Source of the DNA: Dyella_B sp035503745
GTDB taxonomy: Bacteria > Pseudomonadota > Gammaproteobacteria > Xanthomonadales > Rhodanobacteraceae
Direction of reading: 5' to 3'
NCBI RefSeq assembly: GCF_035503745.1
Contig: NZ_DATJTC010000044.1
Coordinates: 25,643-89,642 of the forward strand
Length of the DNA stretch: 64,000 nucleotides
Part shown: positions 8,483-16,508 of the stretch, one piece after another
How the letters are laid out: the number at the start of each line of letters is the position of its first letter
Position numbering within the stretch: position 1 is the stretch's first letter
Made by a program: the position numbers and the translations under genes
The notes under the pieces: generated by a model
What the model was told of the DNA's origin: nothing
What the model saw: only the letters and a program-made list of their open reading frames with translations
The model's database searches: none

Positions 8483-9294
8483 ATCGTACCTACCTATTCG
8501 ATGGGGCGATCCTGGCCGAGCACGCTGTCGATATCAGCGTATTGGACACATCCGCAGCGGTGTATCTGTACAGCGACTTAGACGGCGATGCCGCTCGCGT
8601 GGGGCCGATCCTTATCCCCGAAACCACCGAGACGCTGGCATTCGCTAACCGTCTGATCAATGCCGAAGACAGCCGCCGCTTCGCCACGAGCCTTCTGTTC
8701 CACCGAGGCACTCAGGAATCCTTGGTGGCGCATCTGTCCCAACTGCGCTATCTGGCAACATCGCATGAAGCGGCTCGGCGTTACTTTCTGCGCTTTGCCG
8801 ATACCCGCGCGCTGTACGCCTTGAGCCACGTGGCAACACCCGCCCAATTGCACGGCTTGTTGGGCCCCGTGTCGCGATGGACGTGGGTAGCGCCCGATAA
8901 AACCTTTCTGGAACTCACGGTGCCCTTAGGCTGGGCCGGCGAATCGTCGGCGCCCCCCTTGCACTTCTCACCCGAACAACTCCGAGCCTTCCTGAGGCAG
9001 TGCCGCTACCACGAACTGCTGCAGGCCACGCTAACGGCAAATCCATCATTGTCCAACCTCGGCAGCCTGGCCGAGCGACACACCTGGACCCAACGGGCGC
9101 ATCAGTGGCTTCACCAGCACGGCATCAATCACGGTGGCATCCACGTGGCCGTGAATGAAGCGGTGTGGCGCACGCGCGGGGGTGCGTTGGCCGCCGAGAC
9201 GTTTCCGGAGGTCGTTCGCCGAGCAGCGAGTGAGGGGCAACCCCAGGTGATCCGGGAGTGGGCGACCGCAGCTGCCAGCAAACGGAGCGCCTGA
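8479..9294 (+). CDS. DUF4123 effector adaptor (Tap/TEC chaperone)
   Basis: A 271-residue protein whose start overlaps the vgrG stop (ATGA). The DUF4123 pattern is visible: a short N-terminal 'your value is' strand region (YLYSDLDGDAARVGPILIP), then HLSQLRYLATSHEAARRYFL, then LRFADTRALYALSHVATPAQ and LHGLLGPVSRWTWVAPD. Proteins of this family load a specific effector, usually encoded just downstream, onto the VgrG tip. The C-terminal third has no clear motif. The likely client is the Tle1-like protein two genes downstream. Confidence 0.8.
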   Translation: MNRTYLFDGAILAEHAVDISVLDTSAAVYLYSDLDGDAARVGPILIPETTETLAFANRLINAEDSRRFATSLLFHRGTQESLVAHLSQLRYLATSHEAARRYFLRFADTRALYALSHVATPAQLHGLLGPVSRWTWVAPDKTFLELTVPLGWAGESSAPPLHFSPEQLRAFLRQCRYHELLQATLTANPSLSNLGSLAERHTWTQRAHQWLHQHGINHGGIHVAVNEAVWRTRGGALAAETFPEVVRRAASEGQPQVIREWATAAASKRSA

Positions 9295-9343
9295 CGGATC
9301 GGGTCGCCACATGTGTCGCACCAAAACAACGGAAAGGAATGAG

Positions 9344-9874
9344 ATGAACGTGAACTATCGCAACGGACGCTGCATGCTATGGCTTCTGGTGCTTTGTCTG
9401 GGCCTGGCCGCCTGTAACGGCAAACCGGCCAAGGAGCCCATGACCGGGGTGATGCTCACCGGTCTTGATCATTTGCCCGATCACCTCAGCGTGCAGCACT
9501 TTACGATCGATGGCACCGATGGGTTTCAAGCGGGAGATGGAGCGCGCGTTATTTGTTGCGCCCGTATCCCGATCGACTGGCACGAGGGCCTGACCGCCAA
9601 GGTGACGTGGAGCGTCAACAACTGGCGTGATTGCAAGGGCGAACATCACGAAGCGATCGTGCTGGTCACGCGTTACGACCATAACCCCGGCCACGTCTAC
9701 GTGCATTTTCTGGCCGATGGCTCCGTGCGCGTGGTGCCCACCAGCAAGACGTATCTGGAACCTGATTACCCCGGTCCGCATGACGCGATACCAGAGAAAT
9801 ACCCGTGGGAGGTTTGGCCACCGATGCAGCACTGTCCGCAAGACTTCAGCGACCCTAACAAGATCTACATGTAA
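9344..9874 (+). CDS. DUF3304 lipoprotein, probable Tle immunity protein
   Basis: A 176-residue lipoprotein. The N-terminal signal ends in a lipobox (LGLAAC), so Cys should be lipidated and the protein held in the periplasm. The mature part has the DUF3304 features: HFTIDGTDGF, VICCARIPIDWHEGL, a WRDC motif, VYVHFLADGSVRVVP and a PDYPGP end. ATG 9344 is preceded by GGAAAGGAA; the in-frame ATG 9311 would put extra polar residues before the signal. DUF3304 lipoproteins are commonly encoded beside Tle1-type phospholipases, and a periplasmic lipoprotein is what an immunity protein for a phospholipase would be. It ends 12 bp before the Tle1-like gene. Confidence 0.8.
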   Translation: MNVNYRNGRCMLWLLVLCLGLAACNGKPAKEPMTGVMLTGLDHLPDHLSVQHFTIDGTDGFQAGDGARVICCARIPIDWHEGLTAKVTWSVNNWRDCKGEHHEAIVLVTRYDHNPGHVYVHFLADGSVRVVPTSKTYLEPDYPGPHDAIPEKYPWEVWPPMQHCPQDFSDPNKIYM

Positions 9875-9886
9875 GGAAGCTCAACC

Positions 9887-11803
9887 ATGGCTATGGAAGT
9901 TCGCATGCACCCGCTCGGCCCCACGCCGGGCATCATCCAAGCGTTGCCCACGCGCATCCCGCGCACCGAGCACTGCGAGTTTACGCTCCATATCGGTTTG
10001 TTTTTCGACGGCACCGGCAATAACAAGGACTGGGATAACGCCGACGATTGCACGAAGGGTAAGGGCACGCAGTACGAACGACGTTGCCACAGCAATGTGG
10101 CACGACTCTTCGGGGCGTACCCCGCGAATCGCCCAAAAGGCTATTACCCGATCTATATAGAAGGCCTCGGCACGCCATGCCCTGCCATTGGCGAAGACAC
10201 GCCGACGACGTTGGGAGGCGCCATGGCCGAAGGCGGCGACGGGCGTATCAATCTCGGCCTGCTGCAACTGCTCAACACCATTCACATCGCTGCATCGCCG
10301 ACCAACCAGCCGGCGTTGACGGATGACATCATCAAGGCGCTGTGCCGCCATGGTCGCGGCTCACTGGTCACGCCCAGCTCACCGGTGCTTTCGGCCCAAG
10401 TGGGTCCGTTTGCGTTGCCGCCGCTCAGTGACGATGCGGTGACACTGGCCAAGGTGAACCGCTCCACGGTGGGCGGGCTGTTGATGGGAGCCTTTGGCAC
10501 GGACCGCGAGCATGCGCTGAGCTTCTATCGAGGGCAAATCTATGCCATCACCCAATTCCTCCAGAACTCGCCCCGGCCCAAGCCGATCGAGATCATGCTC
10601 GATGTATTCGGCTTTTCGCGCGGCGCCGCCGAGGCGCGCGTATTTTGCAGTTGGCTGAGCGAGTTGGCGCCCCAAGACACGTTGTGTGGCCTGCCTTTGA
10701 CGACGCGTTTTCTCGGCCTTTTCGATACGGTAGCGTCCGTAGGCATTCCCAGTGCACCGGCCAGCACCTACAACCTCACCAACGGGCACTTTGCCTGGGC
10801 GCAGCCCCAATCGTTGCGCGTGCCCACCCAGGTGAAAAACTGCCTGCACTTGGTCGCCATGCACGAAAACCGCGCGTCGTTTCCGCTGGACTTGGTGCGC
10901 ACCGAGGGCGGGTTGCCAAGTAACTGCCAGGAGTTTGCCTTTCCCGGCATGCATTCGGATGTGGGCGGCGGCTATGCGCCCAATGAGCAGGGGCGCGGCA
11001 CCATCGGCGGCAGCCTGGATGCTCAGGACAGCGACAAGCTATCGCAGGTCTCGCTGTCGATCATGTTGAAGGCCGCACAGGCGGCGGGTGTGCCGTTGGA
11101 TACGACACTCGCATACAACAAAGATGAGAAATACACCCCGTTCATCGTAGATAAGGCCGTCCAAACCGCCTACGAAAATTTCCATCGCCTACGCGGCAAC
11201 GAGCAGCGGCAGATGGGCGATTGGCTGCTTTCCTATCTGGCGTGGCGCTATCAGGTGCGCGCCGGGTATTCGCAACTGCCGTGGCACGCCCGCGCCCACG
11301 CCAGCGATCGCGATGATCTGGACGGCGCCAATGGACTGCTGCGCGACGACATTGCATCCCTGGACAACACCGAAGGCGTTTGGAAGTCCACCTATTCGCA
11401 GGCATGGGACAAGTTGCTGGGTATCACCTTTGTGCGTAACGACGCCAAGGCCGTGCGCCATATGGCGCCGGAGGCGCGCGACATCCTCAAACGGCTGCGT
11501 GCCCAGCCCGCCTCGCGGGAAGCGGAGGCGTTGATTTTCAGTACCTATGCGCACGATTCGGTGGCAGGCTTCCGGCCTTTTGATCAAATCAAGATTTTGT
11601 GCCACGAGGTTCTGCCCATGCACTGGGACTTGGAGGGTTATCTGCGCTACCGCCGTTTCTGGACCGGCAACGACAAGGCGTTGACGCTGCTGATCGAGCC
11701 ACCCAAGCCATCGCTTTACGAGGAGCAGGCGGCGCAAATGCAGCAGACCGTCAACATGAAGGGCTACGGCATCGGCGACGTGTTTCCGCCCGGTGGTTGG
11801 TGA
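9887..11803 (+). CDS. T6SS phospholipase effector, Tle1-like (DUF2235)
   Basis: A 638-residue DUF2235 protein. The catalytic domain shows LFFDGTGNNKDW near residue 45, the nucleophile elbow DVFGFSRGAAEAR with Ser244, FLGLFDTVASVGIP and the FPGMHSDVGGGY block with acid and His candidates. The C-terminal half (after about residue 390) has no separate domain that I recognise. The start ATG 9887 follows AAGGAAGC. It lies between its probable immunity lipoprotein and a PAAR protein, downstream of vgrG and the adaptor: the usual vgrG-adaptor-immunity-effector arrangement. It is expected to hydrolyse membrane phospholipids in target cells. Confidence 0.85.
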   Translation: MAMEVRMHPLGPTPGIIQALPTRIPRTEHCEFTLHIGLFFDGTGNNKDWDNADDCTKGKGTQYERRCHSNVARLFGAYPANRPKGYYPIYIEGLGTPCPAIGEDTPTTLGGAMAEGGDGRINLGLLQLLNTIHIAASPTNQPALTDDIIKALCRHGRGSLVTPSSPVLSAQVGPFALPPLSDDAVTLAKVNRSTVGGLLMGAFGTDREHALSFYRGQIYAITQFLQNSPRPKPIEIMLDVFGFSRGAAEARVFCSWLSELAPQDTLCGLPLTTRFLGLFDTVASVGIPSAPASTYNLTNGHFAWAQPQSLRVPTQVKNCLHLVAMHENRASFPLDLVRTEGGLPSNCQEFAFPGMHSDVGGGYAPNEQGRGTIGGSLDAQDSDKLSQVSLSIMLKAAQAAGVPLDTTLAYNKDEKYTPFIVDKAVQTAYENFHRLRGNEQRQMGDWLLSYLAWRYQVRAGYSQLPWHARAHASDRDDLDGANGLLRDDIASLDNTEGVWKSTYSQAWDKLLGITFVRNDAKAVRHMAPEARDILKRLRAQPASREAEALIFSTYAHDSVAGFRPFDQIKILCHEVLPMHWDLEGYLRYRRFWTGNDKALTLLIEPPKPSLYEEQAAQMQQTVNMKGYGIGDVFPPGGW

Positions 11804-11893
11804 GGGCACACGCGGATCGCCGTGAGGAGCGATCCCCCTGATGCGTCCGAAGCTCGCCGATGAGCTATTTGTCACAACCCAAAAGGCTTCCCT

Positions 11894-12148
11894 ATGTCCG
11901 CCATCGTCCTGGTAGGTCATCGCCATTCATGCCCTATCCACGGTGACGGCACCGTTACCACCGGTACCCGTGGTGTCACCGTCAATGGGAGCGCGGTCGC
12001 ATGCATCGGCGATCACACCAGCTGCGGCGCCGTAATCACCACCGGTTCATCATCCACCTTCGGCGGACAAGGCATCGCCTACGTGGGATGTCAGACCAGT
12101 CACGGTGGCACACTGGTGGAAGGCGATGACAGCTGGCAAGTCGGGTGA
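11894..12148 (+). CDS. PAAR-domain spike-tip protein
   Basis: An 84-residue single-domain PAAR protein: GHRHSCPIHGDGTVTTGTRG, VTVNGSAVACIGDHTSCGAV, then ITTGSSSTFGGQGIAYVG and CQTSHGG. The Cys and His residues match those that bind the zinc at the cone tip. There is no effector extension, so it caps the VgrG spike. AAAAGG lies upstream of the start. It is the last intact gene of the T6SS module. Confidence 0.9.
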   Translation: MSAIVLVGHRHSCPIHGDGTVTTGTRGVTVNGSAVACIGDHTSCGAVITTGSSSTFGGQGIAYVGCQTSHGGTLVEGDDSWQVG

Positions 12149-12172
12149 TGGCGCAACCATCTAGGGGGCGGC

Positions 12173-12745
12173 GTGGCGTCCTCGACAGAATCCCATCGCC
12201 TGACCATCCTCACCCGCGAAGAGATCGACGAGCTTTACGGCTTGCCGCAGTTCACCGAAGACGACCGGCACACCTATTTTGACGCTAGTCCTATCGAACA
12301 GGTCGCCGTGGATGAGCGCCGCGGCATGACCTGCGTCTATCTGGTCTGGGGGCTGGGCTGTCTGAAGGCCAAGGGCCTTGATGCCGATCGCTACGAATTC
12401 CTGGTCTATCGCCAACTTTGCGAGGCTCTGGACGCGGGCAATGTCTATATTCAGGACAGCCACGCGTTCGGGCAAAGCGCGTCAACCCGCTTGCAGCTGC
12501 CGCCTCCGCTCGCCGCTTGTGCGGTCGCGCAACGCGGAAAACTCGCCGGCATTGCGATTCCAGACGGCTACGAGCAGGCAGCCACCGCGGCGCTAAGACA
12601 TGCGATCAAAGTTTCCTTTGTCCGTGGATTCCGTTGGGTGATGCTGGTTGCCGCAGGGCTGGCGCTATTGAGCGCCGTCAGCGCAGCGCTGTGCATGCAA
12701 GGAAAGGCCGCGGTGCGCAGGCAGGAAGGTAGGCACGCGGATTGA
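12173..12745 (+). pseudogene. Chimeric ORF: Tn3-type transposase scar fused to the 3' end of the MFS transporter gene
   Basis: An uninterrupted 190-codon frame with a GTG start behind AGGGGG. Residues 10-70 (ILTREEIDELYGLPQFTEDD, ...YFDASPIEQ, LGCLKAKGL) resemble the DUF4158 N-terminal domain of Tn3-family transposases. Residues 73-105 (YEFLVYRQLCEALDAGNVYI, QDSHAF) resemble a later part of the same enzymes, implying an internal deletion. From about residue 106 the sequence reads LPPPLAACAVAQRGKLAGIA, then RHAIKVSFVRGFRWVMLVAA and GLALLSAVSAAL, the last loop and helix of a DHA2 MFS transporter. The right junction is therefore near 12488. It may still be translated as a one-helix membrane protein, but no function is expected. 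Confidence 0.6.
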
Positions 12746-12767
12746 CGCCAGCGGTTGCAATGCTGGC
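12745..12767. terminator. Hairpin between convergent genes
   Basis: CGCCAGC-N9-GCTGGCG forms a 7-bp GC-rich stem exactly between the end of the chimeric ORF (12745) and the end of the PNGase-like gene (12779, opposite strand). There is no T-run, so it is a weak candidate for a bidirectional transcript end. Confidence 0.4.
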
Positions 12768-12778
12768 GGCGTTAGGAA

Positions 12779-14551
12779 TCAGGGATGGCTGGGGCAACCC
12801 TGGCCTGACTGGACGGCGACGACCGCCTGATCGCGGGTTTCCACTTGCCGTGCGTAGCAAGCGCCGGATGAGTCATTGAAACGGTAGGACTGCTGCCCAC
12901 GTTGTCCGCGCGAGCCGGTGATGGAAGTGCCGGCAGCGTTGAAATCGGTGTTGCTGTGGCTGACCAGATGGTTGTCCAGCGTAGACCAGAAGACCACGTG
13001 GCCGTCCTGGGTGCGCTGCCGTTTGCTCAGGTACCCTTGATGCATGGTGATGTCGGCGGTGAAGTCGCCGTCCGCGTGAACCTGTTTATGGATCTGGATA
13101 AGCAACGGGTAGTCAAGGCGATGCGTGTACTGGATGGTACCCGCGCCGGTGGTAACGCGCAGGTCATCGACGACACGCGTGTGCATGGCAATATGCTGGT
13201 TATAGATGTCCTTCGACGGATGGTCGAAGCTCTGCAGGTTGGCGAAATTCGACTGTTGTTCGATACGGGTAACCACCTTGCCGTGCGAGGTCTGCAGTTC
13301 ACCGGCTATGACGTACTGGCCGTTTTGCAGGGTATCGACGTCGCCGTGCAGGGTGCCGCCGGCGCCCTGGGTAAAGTGGCGCTGCACGTGCGGTTGCTGG
13401 CCATTCGGTTGGGCGGCAAGCGTATTTTGGATGAGCTTGCCGGTGACCACTTCGCTTCCATGGTCGCGCCATGCCAGCAGATTGGCAGCGAGACTGAAGA
13501 AGTCGTGCGCGCCTAGCACACGCACCGCTACAGTATGTGTCCTGCCATCGTCGAGCTGTGCGGCGAAAGGCGTCAAATCCATGCGATAGGGCGTGAAGTT
13601 GAGCGTCTGGATATCGGTCGTGGGCCGCCACAGATTGGGGTCCACGCCTCCGGTATAGGTCCATGGATAGACCGGCGCGCGACCGGCCGGCTGCCCGTCG
13701 ATGCTCACCGCCACCTCGCGGAAGTTGCCACCGGGGCACTGTTCCAGCGGATCGCCGGCGTTGGGCGGCCCGAGTGAGAATTCGCGCGTGGGTTGCATGT
13801 CGGCATCGTCCACGCACATATACCATTGCTCGTCCACGGCCTGGCTTTGGGCGATCAGATCCAGGGCCAGGCGCTCGACGTTGCGCGGCAGGATAATGGA
13901 GCGTGAAAGGGCCTCCTCGGCATTGCGCACATCCACCGGATGCCCGTTGCTGTCGCCAACCAGACCGATGGTGAGATCGGCCGGCGGCGCACGCTTGCTT
14001 TGCGCCTTGGCCGGATAAAACACCAGGCGCGCGGTGCCAAGGATCACGCCCGAGCGCGTGGCATCGACCCAGTTGTTGAGAATCGTTTGGCCATGCCCGG
14101 CGTCGCGGAACAGGCTGGCATAGTCGGTCACGTCGCGCTCGACGTGCCAATGGGGACTGACCTTGGCCCCCGGCTCTTGCGTGGTGCCATAGAAGAGGTT
14201 TACGCCCTTAAGCCACAAGCTGGCCGTGCGGTCGTATTGCCGCCCGGCGGTCACCGAGAAATCCACCTCCAATACCACTTTGGACCATGGGCCCGCACAT
14301 TGCGCGGGCGGCGTGTATACCCATTCGCGGGGCCTTGCCGCGCGCGAAGTGGCTTGGCCATGGTCATCGAAGGCGACATCGGTATAGAGCGTGGCGACGC
14401 AGGGCTTGCCGGCAGGTTGCGCCACCGGTGCATCGGCGATGGCAACGCCTCGGTCGCCTACGGCCGGTGACGTTTGCGCGGCCGCGAGCGTGCTCGACAG
14501 GCCCAGTGCAAGGGCCAGGCCCGAGCGAAAGAGAAGTTGCATGAAAGTCAT
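12779..14551 (-). CDS. Secreted peptide-N-glycosidase A-like amidase
   Basis: A 590-residue protein with a signal peptide (MTFMQLLFRSGLALALGLSS, then TLAAAQ). The PNGase A (PF12222) core is recognisable: WSKVVLEVDFSVTAGRQYDR, SLWLKGVNLFYGTTQEPG, HWHVERDVTDYASLF, ILNNWVDATRSGVILGTARL. The family cleaves the amide bond between Asn and the first GlcNAc of N-glycans and accepts plant glycans with core alpha-1,3-fucose. The start is taken at 14551 because the signal peptide begins there; the frame is open 33 codons further upstream. It is the last gene of a minus-strand series, 37 bp after the sulfotransferase. Confidence 0.8.
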   Translation of the reverse strand: MTFMQLLFRSGLALALGLSSTLAAAQTSPAVGDRGVAIADAPVAQPAGKPCVATLYTDVAFDDHGQATSRAARPREWVYTPPAQCAGPWSKVVLEVDFSVTAGRQYDRTASLWLKGVNLFYGTTQEPGAKVSPHWHVERDVTDYASLFRDAGHGQTILNNWVDATRSGVILGTARLVFYPAKAQSKRAPPADLTIGLVGDSNGHPVDVRNAEEALSRSIILPRNVERLALDLIAQSQAVDEQWYMCVDDADMQPTREFSLGPPNAGDPLEQCPGGNFREVAVSIDGQPAGRAPVYPWTYTGGVDPNLWRPTTDIQTLNFTPYRMDLTPFAAQLDDGRTHTVAVRVLGAHDFFSLAANLLAWRDHGSEVVTGKLIQNTLAAQPNGQQPHVQRHFTQGAGGTLHGDVDTLQNGQYVIAGELQTSHGKVVTRIEQQSNFANLQSFDHPSKDIYNQHIAMHTRVVDDLRVTTGAGTIQYTHRLDYPLLIQIHKQVHADGDFTADITMHQGYLSKRQRTQDGHVVFWSTLDNHLVSHSNTDFNAAGTSITGSRGQRGQQSYRFNDSSGACYARQVETRDQAVVAVQSGQGCPSHP

Positions 14552-14588
14552 TCCGCGATGGCTTGGAACGCTAAGCGCACCGGAGCCG

Positions 14589-15434
14589 TTACACAATCGG
14601 CACATTATTGACGTTGTTCTTAGGATCCATCCAGAACGCCTCGTTTGCAAAGCGTCCGAAGATGTCGCGCGGCAAGGTGGGTTGACGTTCGATCGAGGTC
14701 ACCTTCGGCCGGACCGAGTGCAGGCCGGGCATGCCCACGCGCGCATCGAATTCGTCGGCGTTGTATTCAATGTGATCGAAATCGTGCTCGAACCAGGGTT
14801 CTTCCAGGAACTGGTAGACCGCACGCATGGCCGTGGCCGGATCGCGCACCAGGCTCTCATAGGTAAGCATCAGCAGGTGTTTTTCCGCGTACTGCCCATA
14901 GAAGGCTTCCTTGGTCGCCTGGTAGGCAAAGCCGACCATGCCGCGCGGATCGGTCAATGCTTCAACGCGCGAGTACACCGTGGTGTTGGTGTCAAAGCGG
15001 AACACCTTGCTGACGCTGACCGGTTGCCGCTGCACCAGGCGCTCCATGCTGTCCAGCACCCATGCCAGCTGGCGCACGCAGGCAATGACTTTCACCCCGG
15101 GAAACAGCGTATTGAGCAGCTGCATGCGGCTGCACCACAGCCGGCTGGTGTCGAACACCGCGCTGGCGTCGGCCTGGACCGAGTAGAAGTTTTCGACCAG
15201 CCCGCGTAGCAGTGCGACACGTTGCTGGTCGGAGACGTCGAAAGAAAAATCGTTCTTGCTGCTGGCTTCGGCCATCACCACGCCCATGATGTCGGCGAGC
15301 GGGCTGGTCATGCCGGCGCGAAAGCGCGGATTCTGATTGAGGATGGCGGCCAGCAGCGTGGTGCCAGCGCGCGGCAACCCGGAAATGAAATGGAAACTCC
15401 GTGCGGTGGTGCGGGCTTCTGGTGTGGCGGGCAT
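14589..15434 (-). CDS. Sulfotransferase family protein
   Basis: A 281-residue protein with the PAPS 5'-phosphosulfate loop FISGLPRAGTTLLAAIL near the N-terminus and a 3'-phosphate-binding region around CVRQLAWVLDSMERLVQRQP. There is no signal peptide, so it should act in the cytoplasm. The start at 15434 is chosen because it follows GGAGA and the P-loop falls at the usual distance. It sits between a LacI regulator and a PNGase-like enzyme. Sulfotransferases are often found near TonB-receptor glycan loci in Xanthomonadales, but the acceptor is unknown. Confidence 0.8.
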   Translation of the reverse strand: MPATPEARTTARSFHFISGLPRAGTTLLAAILNQNPRFRAGMTSPLADIMGVVMAEASSKNDFSFDVSDQQRVALLRGLVENFYSVQADASAVFDTSRLWCSRMQLLNTLFPGVKVIACVRQLAWVLDSMERLVQRQPVSVSKVFRFDTNTTVYSRVEALTDPRGMVGFAYQATKEAFYGQYAEKHLLMLTYESLVRDPATAMRAVYQFLEEPWFEHDFDHIEYNADEFDARVGMPGLHSVRPKVTSIERQPTLPRDIFGRFANEAFWMDPKNNVNNVPIV

Positions 15435-15484
15435 GTAAGCAGTCTCCAGTCGAATCGGTGGCGCAGGGAGGAAGATCGCGCCGT

Positions 15485-16492
15485 TCAGGGCGCGTGCGCC
15501 GTCGACGCGCGCATGCGCATTTCGTAGCCTACCTCCACCATGCGGGCTTCTCCCTTGCCTAGCACGCGAAGCAGCAGTTCTTCGGTAGCACGCTTGCCCA
15601 TTTCGCGTACAGGCTGGTGGACGGTGGTCAGCGGCGGCCAGACTTGCGTGGCGATGGTGGTGTCGTCGAAGCCGCAAATGGACATCTCGCCGGGCACCGC
15701 CACGCCGGCTTCCGCGGCCGCCCAGATGGCCCCGACGGCCATGTCGTCGTCGGCGGCGAAAATGGCGGTCGGCCGGCGCTTCAACGCGAGCAGCCGGCGT
15801 GCGGCGGCCACGCCCGATTCGAAGGAAAACTGCCCTTGCACCATGTAGGCGGGGTTTTCCTTCAAGCCCACGCGCTTGAGGCCATCGCGGTAGCCGGCGA
15901 GGCGCCAGATACCCGCGCCATGCTTGGGATCGCCAATGATGTGCGCGATGCGGCGATGCCCGAGCGTCGCCAGATGCTCCACCATCGCCGCGGCGGCCTC
16001 GCGTTCGCGCAGCATCACGCCGATGCAGCCCTTGGGCTGGCGCGGGGCGATCGAGGCAAAGGGAAGGTCGCTCTTGCGCAGGTGATCGAGCAGTTTGGGA
16101 TGGTCGGTGATGGGTGGCGTAAGGATCAACCCGTCGGGCCGGTGCCGCCAGAGGATGCTCTCCACGCGTTCGACGAAGTCAGGCGCCGTGGAGACCAGCG
16201 GCCGCACCATCATGCTGTATTGCTGCGCCTCGCACGCTTCCAATACGCCGGCCTGCACTTCCATGATGTAGCTGGGCGACAGGTTGTCGTAGAGCAGGCC
16301 GATCATGAAGGACCGGTTCGTCGCCAGGCTGCGCGCGGAGGTGAGCGGCCGGTAATGGAGGTCCGCGACGGCCGCAAGCACGCGTTCGCGCACCGGGTCG
16401 CGTACGTTCGGCTCGTTGTTGAGCACGCGCGACACGGTTTTTTTCGAGGTGCCCGATGCGCGGGCAACATCGTTGATGGTCACACGAGACAT
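15485..16492 (-). CDS. LacI-family transcriptional regulator
   Basis: A 335-residue regulator. The N-terminus MSRVTINDVARASGTSKKTV followed by SRVLNNEPNVR is a classical LacI helix-turn-helix plus hinge helix. The periplasmic-binding-protein-like sensor domain follows (SFMIGLLYDNLSPSYIMEVQ, DGLILTPPITDHPKL, GHRRIAHIIGD, AIFAADDDMAVGAIWAA, CGFDDTTIATQVWPPLTTVH). It lies 16 bp downstream of the GH2 gene, so it is probably cotranscribed and self-regulated. Its likely target is the palindrome 27628-27643 at the head of the locus, with an imported sugar as inducer. That link is inference. Confidence 0.9.
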   Translation of the reverse strand: MSRVTINDVARASGTSKKTVSRVLNNEPNVRDPVRERVLAAVADLHYRPLTSARSLATNRSFMIGLLYDNLSPSYIMEVQAGVLEACEAQQYSMMVRPLVSTAPDFVERVESILWRHRPDGLILTPPITDHPKLLDHLRKSDLPFASIAPRQPKGCIGVMLREREAAAAMVEHLATLGHRRIAHIIGDPKHGAGIWRLAGYRDGLKRVGLKENPAYMVQGQFSFESGVAAARRLLALKRRPTAIFAADDDMAVGAIWAAAEAGVAVPGEMSICGFDDTTIATQVWPPLTTVHQPVREMGKRATEELLLRVLGKGEARMVEVGYEMRMRASTAHAP

Positions 16493-16508
16493 GGAGGCCC
16501 TTGCGTCT

